The position numbers and the translations under genes were made by a program. A stretch of 64,000 nt of DNA, taken from positions 343,501-407,500 of the forward strand of contig NZ_CP142394.1 of assembly GCF_035930445.1 (NCBI RefSeq), written 5' to 3'. Source of the DNA: Sphingopyxis chilensis. Its GTDB lineage: Bacteria; Pseudomonadota; Alphaproteobacteria; Sphingomonadales; Sphingomonadaceae. This document shows positions 37,581-46,530 of this stretch, piece after piece. Every line of letters begins with the position of its first letter. The first letter of the stretch is position 1. The notes under the pieces are model-generated. The model had not been told where the DNA came from. It saw nothing but the letters and a program-made list of their open reading frames with translations, and made no database searches.

Positions 37581-38279
37581 TCAGGCCGCGTCGACGAGGA
37601 CGATTTCGCTGTCCTCGATCGCGGTCACGCGAAGTACCTCCATATCGCTGATCGCGGCACCGTCGCGGGCATTCACGCGGACGTCGTCGATCTGCACCGC
37701 GCCCTTTGCCGGGACGAGATAGGCCTTGCGATCCTTGCCTAACGGATATTCCGCCGTCTCGCCCGCGCGGAGCGTCGCGCCGACGACGCGGGCGTCGGTG
37801 CGGATCGGCAGCGCGTCATTATCGTTATCGTAGCCCGAGGCCAGCGTCACGAACTTGCCCGAACGCTCACCCTTGGGAAAGGGCTTCGCGCCCCACTGCG
37901 GCGCTTCGCCGTCGCGGGTCGGAATGATCCAGATCTGGAAAATCTTGGTCGTGACGTCCTCCAGATTATATTCCGAATGGCGGATACCGGTGCCGGCGCT
38001 CATCACCTGCACGTCGCCCGCCTCGGTGCGGCCCTTGTTGCCGAGGTTGTCCTGATGGGTGATCGCGCCTTCGCGGACATAGGTGATGATTTCCATGTCG
38101 CGGTGCGGGTGCGGCGGAAAGCCGGTCTGCGGCTGGATCGTGTCGTCGTTCCACACGCGCAGATTGCCCCAGCTGGTGCGGGCGGGATCGTGATAGCCGG
38201 CGAAGGAAAAATGATGCTTGGCGTCGAGCCAGCCATGGTTGGCGCCGCCGAGGCTGTCGAAGGGACGAAGTTCGATCAT
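37581..38279 (-). CDS. Pirin family protein (copy 2)
   Basis: A 232-residue paralogue of the adjacent gene. Cupin ligands are in FPPHPHRDMEIITYVREGAITHQD and the Glu in MSAGTGIRHSEYN. IFQIWIIPTRDGEAPQWG follows as in YhhW-type pirins. The two copies differ at most positions, so the duplication is old. It is divergent from a LysR-type gene whose product probably controls the pair. Confidence 0.92.
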   Translation of the reverse strand: MIELRPFDSLGGANHGWLDAKHHFSFAGYHDPARTSWGNLRVWNDDTIQPQTGFPPHPHRDMEIITYVREGAITHQDNLGNKGRTEAGDVQVMSAGTGIRHSEYNLEDVTTKIFQIWIIPTRDGEAPQWGAKPFPKGERSGKFVTLASGYDNDNDALPIRTDARVVGATLRAGETAEYPLGKDRKAYLVPAKGAVQIDDVRVNARDGAAISDMEVLRVTAIEDSEIVLVDAA

Positions 38280-38347
38280 CTTTTATCTCCATGGCGTACC
38301 GGGATCGGGCGCCGTTGGGCGTGATTTAGGCATTGCGGCTTCTTTTG

Positions 38348-38371
38348 TTCAGTGAGATAAAATTCACCGAA
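38348..38371. promoter_or_regulatory. Candidate LysR-type operator between pirin and lysR genes
   Basis: TTCAGTGA - 8 bases - TCACCGAA: 8-base arms matching at 7 of 8 positions, with an AT-rich centre. It lies 21 bases before the regulator's GTG start and 69 bases from the pirin start. This suits autoregulation plus control of the divergent genes; the assignment is inference. Confidence 0.55.
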
Positions 38372-38391
38372 ATGTTCGAGGAAATTGAATA

Positions 38392-39321
38392 GTGAACAAT
38401 CCCGGAACCCCGACCCTCGACCAGCTTCGCATCTTCCTGGCGATCGTCGACACGGGCAGTTTCGCGGCGGCGGGGCGCCAGCTCAATCGCGCCGTTTCGG
38501 TGATCAGCTACGGCATTTCCAATCTCGAAGCGCAGCTCGGGCTGACGCTCTTCGAACGCGAGGGGACGCGCAAGCCGCAGCTCACCGTCGCAGGCCGCGC
38601 GCTTTTGTCGGAGGCGCGCGCGATCTCGGTCGGCATCGACGGCCTGCGCGCCAAGGTGAAGGGGATCCTCGACGGACTAGAGGCGGAGGTCGACCTCGCG
38701 GTCGATGTGATGTTGCCGTCCGAACGCCTGGGCAAGGTGCTGCGTGCCTTCGCCGTTGAATATCCGACGGTTCAGCTGCGCCTCCATGTCGAGGCGTTGG
38801 GTGCGATCACCGCGATGGTGCTCGACCGAAGGGCGATCCTCGGCTTATCGGGGCCGCTGGCGGCGGGGGTGGAGGGGGTCGAATGCGTCGCGGCGGGCTC
38901 GATTCCGATGGTGCCGGTGGCCGCCCCCGATCATCCGCTCGGCCGCATGGGCCGTATCCCGCCCGGGGCCGGACGCGATTATACGCAGCTCGTCCTGACC
39001 GACCGTTCGCGTTTTACCGAGGGGCGCGACTATTCGGTGATGAGCCCCAAGACCTGGCGGCTCGCCGATCTCGGCGCCAAGCATGCGCTGCTGCGCGAAG
39101 GGATCGGCTGGGGCAATATGCCGCTGCCGATGATCGCGCCCGACCTTGTCGCGGGGACGCTGGTGCAGCTCGCGATGCCCGATCATCCGGGCGGCACCTA
39201 TCGTTTTGCGGGCGTTTGGCGCCGTGACACTCCGCCGGGGCCGGCGGCGTCTTGGCTGCTCGAACAATTCGTCGCGCTCGGCGAGAATGACGCCGAACTG
39301 GCCGGCATGATCGATCTTTAG
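38392..39321 (+). CDS. LysR family transcriptional regulator
   Basis: A 309-residue regulator. The N-terminal winged helix reads TLDQLRIFLAIVDTGSFAAAGRQLNRAVSVISYGISNLEAQLGLTLFER, the canonical LysR pattern, followed by a co-inducer domain from about residue 95. The GTG start at 38392 has GAGGAAA upstream. It is divergent from the pirin pair, a layout in which LysR proteins usually control the divergent genes. Its stop overlaps that of the convergent barrel gene by 4 bases. The effector is unknown. Confidence 0.93.
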   Translation: MNNPGTPTLDQLRIFLAIVDTGSFAAAGRQLNRAVSVISYGISNLEAQLGLTLFEREGTRKPQLTVAGRALLSEARAISVGIDGLRAKVKGILDGLEAEVDLAVDVMLPSERLGKVLRAFAVEYPTVQLRLHVEALGAITAMVLDRRAILGLSGPLAAGVEGVECVAAGSIPMVPVAAPDHPLGRMGRIPPGAGRDYTQLVLTDRSRFTEGRDYSVMSPKTWRLADLGAKHALLREGIGWGNMPLPMIAPDLVAGTLVQLAMPDHPGGTYRFAGVWRRDTPPGPAASWLLEQFVALGENDAELAGMIDL

Positions 39322-40676
39322 AGTTTTAGCATCGCTTCGGCGCCGACCATATGGATTTGGCGAGCTGGGCCGGTGTCGCGGATATAGGAACCGGGACGAA
39401 AGGCTGACAATGAGGCGGTGAAGGACAACAGCGCGCTTGCCTGCCAGCCCGCCGAAATCTCGATCTGGTCGCCGATATGCCGGGCATCGCCACCGCCCGC
39501 GGGGCGGATGAGCCCGCCGGGAATATCATAGAGACCGTCGCCGCGGCTTTCGCGCCAAAAGCGCGCGGCAACCAGTTCGACCGTCACGCCCTTGCCGAGC
39601 TCGAAATCGACGCTGGGATGGACGTTGACGATGTTGCGCGGTCCGATCGGGGATAGCTCGCCGAAATATTTGCCCTTCGGAAAAAGGGCGTTGAAAGTCT
39701 GGATTCGGCCGTCGGCGGGATCGCGGTCGCCGCTTGCGATATTGGCCCGCAGGCGCACGCGCGGTTTGAGCGGAATGTCGGTAAAGCGCCAGGCGGTCTC
39801 GGTTGCGAGCGACCAGGCGCGGATCCGATCGCCATCGAAATGCCCGCGCTGGAGCATCGCTTCCCAGTTCCAGCCGAGGTTGCCGCGCTGGCCGAAGAAG
39901 CGCAGGCCGAAGGTGTCGCGCGTCTCGCGGCCGGTGCGACCGGCAAAGCGGGCCTCCTCATTCATATAGCCGAGCCAATAGGCGTCGATGCCGATGTCCG
40001 TGGCGGGCGCGAGCGTCGCATAGACCCCATCCAGCCGCCGCGTCGTCGAGGTCCGGTCGTCGAAGTCGCCGCCTGCCACCGCGACGGGCCGCAGATGGAA
40101 TGCGTCTATACGGGCCGGGCCGTGGTCGAGGATGGCACGGACGCCGTCGAACGCTTGCGGAATGTTCGGACCATAGCGGATTCCGACGAGCCGTTCCGAG
40201 CCCAGCGCGACGAGTTCGCGTCCGGCCCGCACGGTCAGGTTGCCACTGTTGCCAAGCGGCATGCGGACGTCAGCGAAGCCCTGCAGCAGGTCAATACCGG
40301 TTTCGTCGACGGGACCCTTGCCCGCGCCGACGCCGCGTGCATAGCCCGCGATGCCCTGTACGAATACGCGCGCAGGACCGACGTGAAGATCGGCGTGGGG
40401 CATGACGCGGAGCCAGAGATAGCCGTCGTCGGGGGCGGGCGGATCGCCCCACAGATTGTCGTCGAACCCCTCGAACCGCGCCCGCGCTTCGCCGCCCAGC
40501 GTCAGATAGGCCGAGCCGTCGTCGGTCAGCGGCCGATATTTCGCCGCGCGCCATCCTTCGCGCGGTGCGTTCGACACCAAGGACCAATCCTCGTCGTAAC
40601 GAAGATTGGTCTGCTGCGCCTCCTGCGTCCACGCCGCGAAAGGAAGCAGCGCGGCGAGGAGAGCGAGCGCGCGCAT
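39318..40676 (-). CDS. Outer-membrane beta-barrel, alginate-export-domain type
   Basis: A 452-residue secreted protein with a Sec signal peptide (MRALALLAALLPFAAWTQ) and alternating beta-strand character to the end (..AEAMLKL). GGEARARFEGFDDNLWG, DDGYLWLRVMPHADLHVG and RLRANIASGDRDPADGRIQTFNALFPKGKYFGE match the alginate-export (AlgE-like) barrel family, which also includes general outer-membrane channels. Its ATG shares one base with the stop of the MFS gene (TGATG), so the inner and outer membrane transporters are translationally coupled. Confidence 0.85.
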   Translation of the reverse strand: MRALALLAALLPFAAWTQEAQQTNLRYDEDWSLVSNAPREGWRAAKYRPLTDDGSAYLTLGGEARARFEGFDDNLWGDPPAPDDGYLWLRVMPHADLHVGPARVFVQGIAGYARGVGAGKGPVDETGIDLLQGFADVRMPLGNSGNLTVRAGRELVALGSERLVGIRYGPNIPQAFDGVRAILDHGPARIDAFHLRPVAVAGGDFDDRTSTTRRLDGVYATLAPATDIGIDAYWLGYMNEEARFAGRTGRETRDTFGLRFFGQRGNLGWNWEAMLQRGHFDGDRIRAWSLATETAWRFTDIPLKPRVRLRANIASGDRDPADGRIQTFNALFPKGKYFGELSPIGPRNIVNVHPSVDFELGKGVTVELVAARFWRESRGDGLYDIPGGLIRPAGGGDARHIGDQIEISAGWQASALLSFTASLSAFRPGSYIRDTGPARQIHMVGAEAMLKL

Positions 40677-42268
40677 CAGCGGCGCGTGACGAAGTGACGT
40701 ACGACCGGCGGGGCATCGCCGGTCTGGAAGGCGCGCAGCGCCTCCTGCTGCACCCGGTCGGCATTGGTCACTCGGTCGTGTTGGCGAAGGTGCTCGAGCC
40801 AGCTCTCGACGGTGAAGCTTTCGATCACCGTGCCGGGGTTGGCGGTATCTTCGTAAATGCCCCAGTGGATCGCGCCGTCGCGGCGGCGGATGCGGCGCAT
40901 CTTCTGCATTTCGGCGAAAAAGGCGGGCACCTGCGCCGGGTCGATGCGATATTCGACCGTGACCAGCACCGGGCCGCTGTCATGTTCGACATCGCCATCG
41001 ACAAGTGGGGCGGGCCAGTGCGCCGAGGGCGCGAGGTCGAGCATACTTGCCTTGTCGAGCGGGAAGCGCCAGGCGAGCGCCAGCCCTGCGAGGGCGAGCA
41101 GCGCCGCCGCGACGAGCAGGGTCGACGGCACCTCGATGCGCGAGGCGAGCGCCCCCCAGAGCGCGGAGCCTCCCGCCATCGACCCCTGAAAGACGAGCAG
41201 GTAGATGGCGAGCGCGCGCGCCTTGACCCAGCCGGGCGAGGTCGCCTGCGCGCCGCCGTTGAGCGAGGCCATCATCGCGATCCAAGCCAGCCCCGCGACG
41301 AACAGCGCCGCCGATGCGGTCCAGAAACCGCTGACGAGAGACAGGGCGGCCATCGCCGCGGCGAGCAGGGTCGATGCGGCGAGCGTGATCGCATTCGCGC
41401 CCATGCGCCCGCGCAGCTTCGGCATCAGGATCGCGCCGCCGATCGCGCCGAGCCCCATGAAGGTGAGGAGGCCGCCATAGCCCGCCGGGCCGAGCCCGAG
41501 GTCGCGGCGCGCGATGATCGGCAGCAACGCCCACAGGCCGCTGGCGAAGACGAAGAAGCCGACCGAGCGGATCAGCACGACCTGCAGTTCGGGCGCACGC
41601 ATGGCATAGCGCAGCCCCGCGCGCATCGCGCCCACCATATGCTCGGCGGGCAGGTGGCGGTCGGGCGCCGCGCGGCGCCAGCGGTAAAGCACGATGATGA
41701 CGCCGACGACCGACAGTGCGTTGGCGGCAAACACCGCGGCGGAGCCCGAAGCGGCGATGATGACCCCGCCGAGCGCCGGCCCGATCGCGCGTGCGATATT
41801 GACTCCCAGCGAGTTGAGCGCGACCGCCTGTTGCAGCGCCTTTGGCGGCACCAGTTCGGGAACGATCGCCTGAAAGGCGGGGGCCGAGAAGGCAGCGCCG
41901 ACGGCGATCAGCGCGGTGAAGGCGAGCAGTACCCAGGCAGTGGTCAAGCCCGCTAACGTGATCACAGCGAGCCCCGTGGCGCCGATCAGTCCGAACAGTT
42001 GCGCACCGATCAGCAGGCGGCGGCGATCGACGATGTCGGCGAGCGCGCCGGCGGGTAGCGCGAGCACAAACATCGGAAAGGTCGTCGCGGCCTGCACAAG
42101 TGCGACCATCAACGGGTCGGGCGAGAGCGAGGTCATCAGCCAGCCCGCGCCGACATCGTGCATCCAGGTGCCGACGTTCGAAACGATCGTGGCGATCCAC
42201 AAGGCGCGGAACATCGGGCTGGCGAGCGGGCCCTCGCTTGTCCCTGCCGGGGCTGCGGCGGACGTCAT
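40676..42268 (-). CDS. MFS transporter (MFS_3/EntS type) with C-terminal monooxygenase-like domain
   Basis: A 530-residue inner-membrane protein. Residues ~15-410 carry about 12 membrane segments with the MFS motif LPAGALADIVDRRRLL. The last ~100 residues (TVEYRIDPAQVPAFFAEMQKMRRIRRRDGAIHWGIYED ...) read as a soluble ferredoxin-like, antibiotic-biosynthesis-monooxygenase-type domain. This architecture is known in the transmembrane secretion effector family. The substrate is unknown; efflux is the likely role. It begins 3 bases after the amidohydrolase stop. Confidence 0.9.
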   Translation of the reverse strand: MTSAAAPAGTSEGPLASPMFRALWIATIVSNVGTWMHDVGAGWLMTSLSPDPLMVALVQAATTFPMFVLALPAGALADIVDRRRLLIGAQLFGLIGATGLAVITLAGLTTAWVLLAFTALIAVGAAFSAPAFQAIVPELVPPKALQQAVALNSLGVNIARAIGPALGGVIIAASGSAAVFAANALSVVGVIIVLYRWRRAAPDRHLPAEHMVGAMRAGLRYAMRAPELQVVLIRSVGFFVFASGLWALLPIIARRDLGLGPAGYGGLLTFMGLGAIGGAILMPKLRGRMGANAITLAASTLLAAAMAALSLVSGFWTASAALFVAGLAWIAMMASLNGGAQATSPGWVKARALAIYLLVFQGSMAGGSALWGALASRIEVPSTLLVAAALLALAGLALAWRFPLDKASMLDLAPSAHWPAPLVDGDVEHDSGPVLVTVEYRIDPAQVPAFFAEMQKMRRIRRRDGAIHWGIYEDTANPGTVIESFTVESWLEHLRQHDRVTNADRVQQEALRAFQTGDAPPVVRHFVTRR

Positions 42269-42271
42269 CGC

Positions 42272-44203
42272 TCAGACCGCCCAGCAGCCGCAGCCGAAGG
42301 CGCCCCAGAAGCTCTGGACGTCGGCGGCGGGGATATTGGCGCCGAGCGCCGCGGCATGGTCGTGGCCATGGACGTTGCATGCGCTGGCACAGCCGCAGGC
42401 GGCCGCCATCTTCTGCGCACCTTCGGGACGGCGATAATGGCCGCCGAACGTCGCGACGGGCGACCAGTCGGGCATCGGCTTGGGCAGCGCGGGGGCGATC
42501 GGGCGATAGTCGCCTTCGCCATGCACGACCTTGCCGCCGAGGATGGTCAGCACCGAACGTAGATGCACGATCTCGCTTTCGGCGACGCCGAAATAATCGT
42601 CCGAGAGCAGCGCGAGGTCGGCGAGCTGGCCGGCCTTGATCTGGCCCTTCTTGCCGACCTCGTTCGAAAACCATGTGTTCTTCTCAGTCCACAGCCGCAG
42701 CGCGGTTTCGCGGTCAAGGCGGTTGCGCACCGGATAGAGCGTGGTCCCGCCTAACGTCTTGCCGGTAACGAGCCAAGAGAGCGACACCCATGGGTTATAG
42801 CTTGCGACACGCGTCGCGTCGGTGCCCGCGCCGACGGGAATGCCCGCCTCCATCATCCGTTTGATCGGGGGGGTCGCCTCGGCCGCCTTGGCTCCGTAGC
42901 GTTCGATGAAATATTCGCCCTGGAACATCATCCGGTGCTGGACCGCGATGCCGCCGCCCAATGCGGCAATGCGGTCGATATTGCGCTCGCTGATCGTCTC
43001 GGCATGGTCGAAGAACCAGTTGAGGCCTTGAAGCGGGATGTCGCGATTGACCTTTTCGAACACATCGAGTGCGCGCGAAATCGTCTGGTCATAGGTCGCG
43101 TGGAGCCGCCAAGGCCATTTGCGTTCGGCCAGCAGGCGGACGACGGGTTCGAGGTCGCTTTCCATATTCGCCGGCATCTCGGGGCGCTCGACGCGGAAAT
43201 CCTCGAAGTCGGCGGCCGAATAGACGAGCATCTCGCCCGCGCCATTGTGGCGATAGCTGTCGTCGCCGTCGCCGGGCTTCACTTGGCTGGACCAGGTCGC
43301 GAAATCCTTGAGCTCTTCCTTCGGCTTTTGCGTGAAGAGGTTGTACGCAATGCGCAGCGTCAGTTCGCCGTCCTTGTGCAGCTTTTCGATGATCTGATAA
43401 TCGTCGGGATAGTTCTGGAACCCGCCACCCGCGTCGATGACGCTGGTCACGCCGAGCGAATTGAGCTCGCGCATGAAATGCTTCGTCGAATTGACCTGAT
43501 AGTCTTCGGGCAGCTTTGGCCCCTTGGCGAGCGTCGCATAGAGGATCACCGCATTGGGCTGCGCGAGCAAAAGCCCAGTGGGGTTGCCCGCCGCGTCGCG
43601 GACGATCTCGCCGCCCGGCGGGTTCGGTGTGTCCTTCGTATAGCCGACGGCGCGTAGCGCTGCGGCGTTGAGCAGCGCGCGGTCGTAAAGGTGGAGGATG
43701 AACACCGGCGTGTCGGGCGCGGCCGCGTTGATCTCATCGAGAGTGGGCAGGCGCTTTTCGGCGAACTGATGTTCGGTGAAGCCGCCGACGACGCGCACCC
43801 ATTGCGGAGGCGGGGTGTTCGCGGCCTGCTTCTTCAGCATCGCCATCGCGTCGGCAAGGCTCGGCACGCCGTCCCAGCGCAATTCCATATTATAATTAAG
43901 GCCGCCGCGGATGACGTGGATGTGGCTGTCGATCAGTCCGGGGATCAGGCGGCGGCCCTTCGCGTCGATGACCCTCGCATCGGGGCCGGCGTCGGCGCGG
44001 ACCACCTGCTCGCTGCCGACGCTCAGGAATTTGCCGCCGCGGATCGCGACAGCCTGTGCCTCGGGATTGGCCTTGTCGAGCGTGGTCACCCTGGCATTGA
44101 CGATAACGAGGTCGGGCTGGGTCATGGCGATGCTTTCCGTGGCGGTGAGAAGGGCGGTGGTAGCGGCGCCGGCAAGCGCCTGGCGGCGGGTAATCGGGTT
44201 CAT
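42272..44203 (-). CDS. YtcJ-like amidohydrolase with Cys/His-rich C-terminal tail
   Basis: A 643-residue metal-dependent hydrolase of the amidohydrolase_3 family. The N-terminus is Tat- or Sec-like (NPITRRQALAGAATTALL), then PGLIDSHIHVIRGG supplies the HxH metal ligands. DHAETI and GAGTDATRVASYNPW supply later His/Asp ligands. The last ~45 residues are unusual: five Cys as CGC, C and CGC plus an HGHDH cluster, which could bind a metal. The ATG at 44203 has AAAGGAG 11 bases upstream and overlaps the XapX gene by 4 bases. The true substrate is unknown. Confidence 0.88.
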   Translation of the reverse strand: MNPITRRQALAGAATTALLTATESIAMTQPDLVIVNARVTTLDKANPEAQAVAIRGGKFLSVGSEQVVRADAGPDARVIDAKGRRLIPGLIDSHIHVIRGGLNYNMELRWDGVPSLADAMAMLKKQAANTPPPQWVRVVGGFTEHQFAEKRLPTLDEINAAAPDTPVFILHLYDRALLNAAALRAVGYTKDTPNPPGGEIVRDAAGNPTGLLLAQPNAVILYATLAKGPKLPEDYQVNSTKHFMRELNSLGVTSVIDAGGGFQNYPDDYQIIEKLHKDGELTLRIAYNLFTQKPKEELKDFATWSSQVKPGDGDDSYRHNGAGEMLVYSAADFEDFRVERPEMPANMESDLEPVVRLLAERKWPWRLHATYDQTISRALDVFEKVNRDIPLQGLNWFFDHAETISERNIDRIAALGGGIAVQHRMMFQGEYFIERYGAKAAEATPPIKRMMEAGIPVGAGTDATRVASYNPWVSLSWLVTGKTLGGTTLYPVRNRLDRETALRLWTEKNTWFSNEVGKKGQIKAGQLADLALLSDDYFGVAESEIVHLRSVLTILGGKVVHGEGDYRPIAPALPKPMPDWSPVATFGGHYRRPEGAQKMAAACGCASACNVHGHDHAAALGANIPAADVQSFWGAFGCGCWAV

Positions 44204-44448
44204 GCGTCGCGCTCCTTTCCGGTGGGCGGCGTCCCCAAAATCTGCGGGGCGCAATCTTGGTGAAAATAGCGAGCCAGTTCGGGTCTGTCGGCCAGCCGCT
44301 TTGCCAAGGGGATGATATGCTCGCCGAGCAGGATTCCAGCGAGACCGAGCAAAGCGACGATCGGCGGGGCGGGAGAACGGACGCCGAGCAGGTTGTAGAT
44401 GACACCGACCAGCAATCCGGCACCAAGCGAGACGAGGTATATCTTCAT
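44200..44448 (-). CDS. XapX domain small membrane protein
   Basis: An 82-residue protein with two predicted membrane helices (residues ~5-22 and ~28-48) and the XapX/DUF1427 signature KIYLVSLGAGLLVGVIYNLLGVRSP..P..ALLGLAGILLGE. The hydrophilic C-terminus probably faces the cytoplasm. Its function is unknown. The gene is 22 bases after the haloperoxidase-like gene and overlaps the amidohydrolase gene, so it belongs to the operon. Confidence 0.9.
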   Translation of the reverse strand: MKIYLVSLGAGLLVGVIYNLLGVRSPAPPIVALLGLAGILLGEHIIPLAKRLADRPELARYFHQDCAPQILGTPPTGKERDA

Positions 44449-44470
44449 CGTCCGTTCTCCCTTTTCAGCC

Positions 44471-45307
44471 TCAGCTCTGAACGAATGCGAGCAGGTCGCG
44501 GTTGATGACGTCGGCGTTGACCGTCAGCATGCCGTGGCTGAAGCCCTCGTAGATTTTAAGCGTCGCGTTCGGCAGGATTTCGGCCTGCAACACCGCCGCG
44601 TTCTTGTAGGGTACGATCTGGTCGTCGTCGCCGTGCAGCACGAGCGTCGGTACGCTAATCGCCTTGAGGTCGTCGGTCTGGTCAGTCTCCGAGAAGGCCT
44701 TTACCCCGTCGTAGTGCGCCTTGGCGCTGCCCATCATGCCCTGGCGCCACCAATTGTCGATCACGGCGGGGATGACGTTCGCGCCGTCGCGATTGAAGCC
44801 GTAGAAGGGCCCGGACGGGAGATCGCGGAAGAATTTCGCGCGGTTCGCAGCCAGTTCGCTGCGAATGCCGTCGAACACCTCGATCGGCAGCCCGCCCGGA
44901 TAACGGGCGGTCTTGAGCATGATGGGCGGCACAGCCGAAACCAGTACGGCCTTGGCGACGCGGCCCTGCGGGATGCCATAGCGCGCAACATAGGCAGCGA
45001 CTTCGCCGCCACCCGTCGAATGGCCGATGTGGACCGCATTTTTGAGCTCGAGATGTTCCATGACGGCGGCTGCATCAGCCGCATAATGGTCCATGTCATG
45101 GCCTTCGCTGACTTGCGCCGACCGGCCGTGGCCGCGGCGATCGTGCGCGACGACGCGGTAGCCTTTGGCGAGGAAGAAGAGCATCTGGATGTCCCAGTCA
45201 TCCGACGACAGCGGCCAACCGTGATGGAAGACGATGGGCTGCGCGTCCTTTGGCCCCCAGTCCTTGTAGAAGATTTCGACACCGTCGTTGGTGGTAACGT
45301 AGCCCAT
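44471..45307 (-). CDS. Alpha/beta hydrolase, cofactor-free haloperoxidase type
   Basis: A 278-residue enzyme close to non-haem chloroperoxidases and arylesterases: YKDWGPKDAQPIVFHHGWPLSSDDWD (oxyanion region), RRGHGRS, nucleophile S97 in GHSTGGGE, Asp in LHGDDDQIVP (~228) and His in FSHGM (~258). All triad residues are present. Such enzymes hydrolyse esters or lactones and can form peracids with peroxide. No export signal is visible. It is the second gene of the leftward operon. Confidence 0.9.
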   Translation of the reverse strand: MGYVTTNDGVEIFYKDWGPKDAQPIVFHHGWPLSSDDWDIQMLFFLAKGYRVVAHDRRGHGRSAQVSEGHDMDHYAADAAAVMEHLELKNAVHIGHSTGGGEVAAYVARYGIPQGRVAKAVLVSAVPPIMLKTARYPGGLPIEVFDGIRSELAANRAKFFRDLPSGPFYGFNRDGANVIPAVIDNWWRQGMMGSAKAHYDGVKAFSETDQTDDLKAISVPTLVLHGDDDQIVPYKNAAVLQAEILPNATLKIYEGFSHGMLTVNADVINRDLLAFVQS

Positions 45308-45375
45308 GGTTTCGTCCTTTCATTTGGTCGGGAAATGCGGGCCGGATGTGGCGCCCTCCGGCCCATCGGGCAAAA

Positions 45376-46035
45376 TCAGTGGCCGCCCTCGGAAGCGCCG
45401 AACATCGCCTTGGCATAGGTGATGCCGAGGCCGTAGCCGCCGCCCCATTTGCGGGCGATACCGGTGGTGAGGTCATAGGTTTCGGCGCGCGCCCAATCGC
45501 GCTGCAGTTCGAGCAGATATTGCAGCGAAGTGATGGGCTTGGCGCCGGCCTGGGTCATCCGTTCGACGGCGCGTTCATGGGCCTCTTCCGAAATGTCGCC
45601 GCTGGCGTCGGTGATGACATAGGCTTCGAAGCCCTGTTCGAGTGCCGAAAGGACCGGGCCGACGATGCAGACCGAGGTCCACAGACCCGCGAAAACGATG
45701 CGGTCCTTGCCAATCCGGTTGACCTCGTCGATCACCGCGGCGTCTTCCCATGTGTTCATGCTCGTACGGTCGAGCAGCGCCTGGCCCGGAAAAGCGTCGG
45801 TGATCTCGTCGAACATCGGACCCGAAAAGCTTTTCTCTGCGACCGTGGTCAGGATGGTGGGCACGTTGAAGCCGGCGGCGCCGTTCGCGACGAGCGCGGC
45901 ATTGTTGCGCAGGAGTTCGGGTGCGATCGACTTGGTGGCGAAGGCCATCTGCGACTGGAAATCGATAAGGACCAGCGCGTGGTTGCCGGGGTCCAGCAGC
46001 GTCTTCGCGGGGGTAGGGGTGGCTTTGATCGACAT
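45376..46035 (-). CDS. Isochorismatase-family hydrolase (YcaC-like)
   Basis: A 219-residue cysteine hydrolase: ALVLIDFQSQMAF with the catalytic Asp (D25), a central Lys region, and VFAGLWTSVCIVGP with the catalytic Cys. The long C-terminal part (LQYLLELQRDWARAETYD) matches YcaC-type proteins of unknown substrate. The ATG at 46035 has AGGAG 8 bases upstream; three extra in-frame codons upstream are not needed. It is the first gene of the leftward operon, next to a palindromic site at 46122. Confidence 0.9.
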   Translation of the reverse strand: MSIKATPTPAKTLLDPGNHALVLIDFQSQMAFATKSIAPELLRNNAALVANGAAGFNVPTILTTVAEKSFSGPMFDEITDAFPGQALLDRTSMNTWEDAAVIDEVNRIGKDRIVFAGLWTSVCIVGPVLSALEQGFEAYVITDASGDISEEAHERAVERMTQAGAKPITSLQYLLELQRDWARAETYDLTTGIARKWGGGYGLGITYAKAMFGASEGGH

Positions 46036-46530
46036 GGGCAACAACTCCTGTTGGATGATCCTGACACCCGAACCGTTCGGGCTGAGGCGGGTTTAGACAG
46101 GAGAGTTTGTGCGAAACAGACGGATAAAATTATCCATTATATTCTAAAAAATAGAAAAGTATGTCGATCGGGCGAAATCCGGGGAAGATGTTGCGCTGAC
46201 AGGCGCAACTGGACGCACTCTGGTTGGCAGCCGTTATGGCTGTCCGGGTGCTATGCCGGCAGGCCCGTCCATCGTGACAGACGGGTCGTCGCCTTCTGGA
46301 CAGCTCAACCCCGGTGAGACGGACATTAATGGAGATCATCCAAGCGGGAAGGCTTGCGGCTACTGCCCTGTTCGGTACGGCGCCTCGGGTAAGAACGCCA
46401 GCCCAAGTGCTGCTGCCTGTCCAACATAGGATAAGCTGTGGCGTAGTCGACCATGCAATTATCGCTGGTCCGCGAAACTTGCCCGGTCGCCGGGGGTTGA
46501 GAAGGCATCCCCAGTTTCAGGAGCAAATCG
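46036..46530. other. Divergent control region between isochorismatase operon and katE
   Basis: 495 bases without a supported gene. 46120-46160 is strikingly AT-rich and contains GGATAA-AA-TTATCC and TTCTA-AAAAA-TAGAA inverted repeats. The rest is ordinary composition. Promoters for both directions must lie here. Confidence 0.6.
46122..46135. promoter_or_regulatory. Inverted repeat upstream of the isochorismatase operon
   Basis: GGATAA-AA-TTATCC: perfect 6-base arms around 2 bases, 87 bases before the isochorismatase start. A second 5-base inverted repeat (TTCTA/TAGAA) follows at 46142-46156. It is a candidate operator; the regulator is unknown. Confidence 0.5.
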
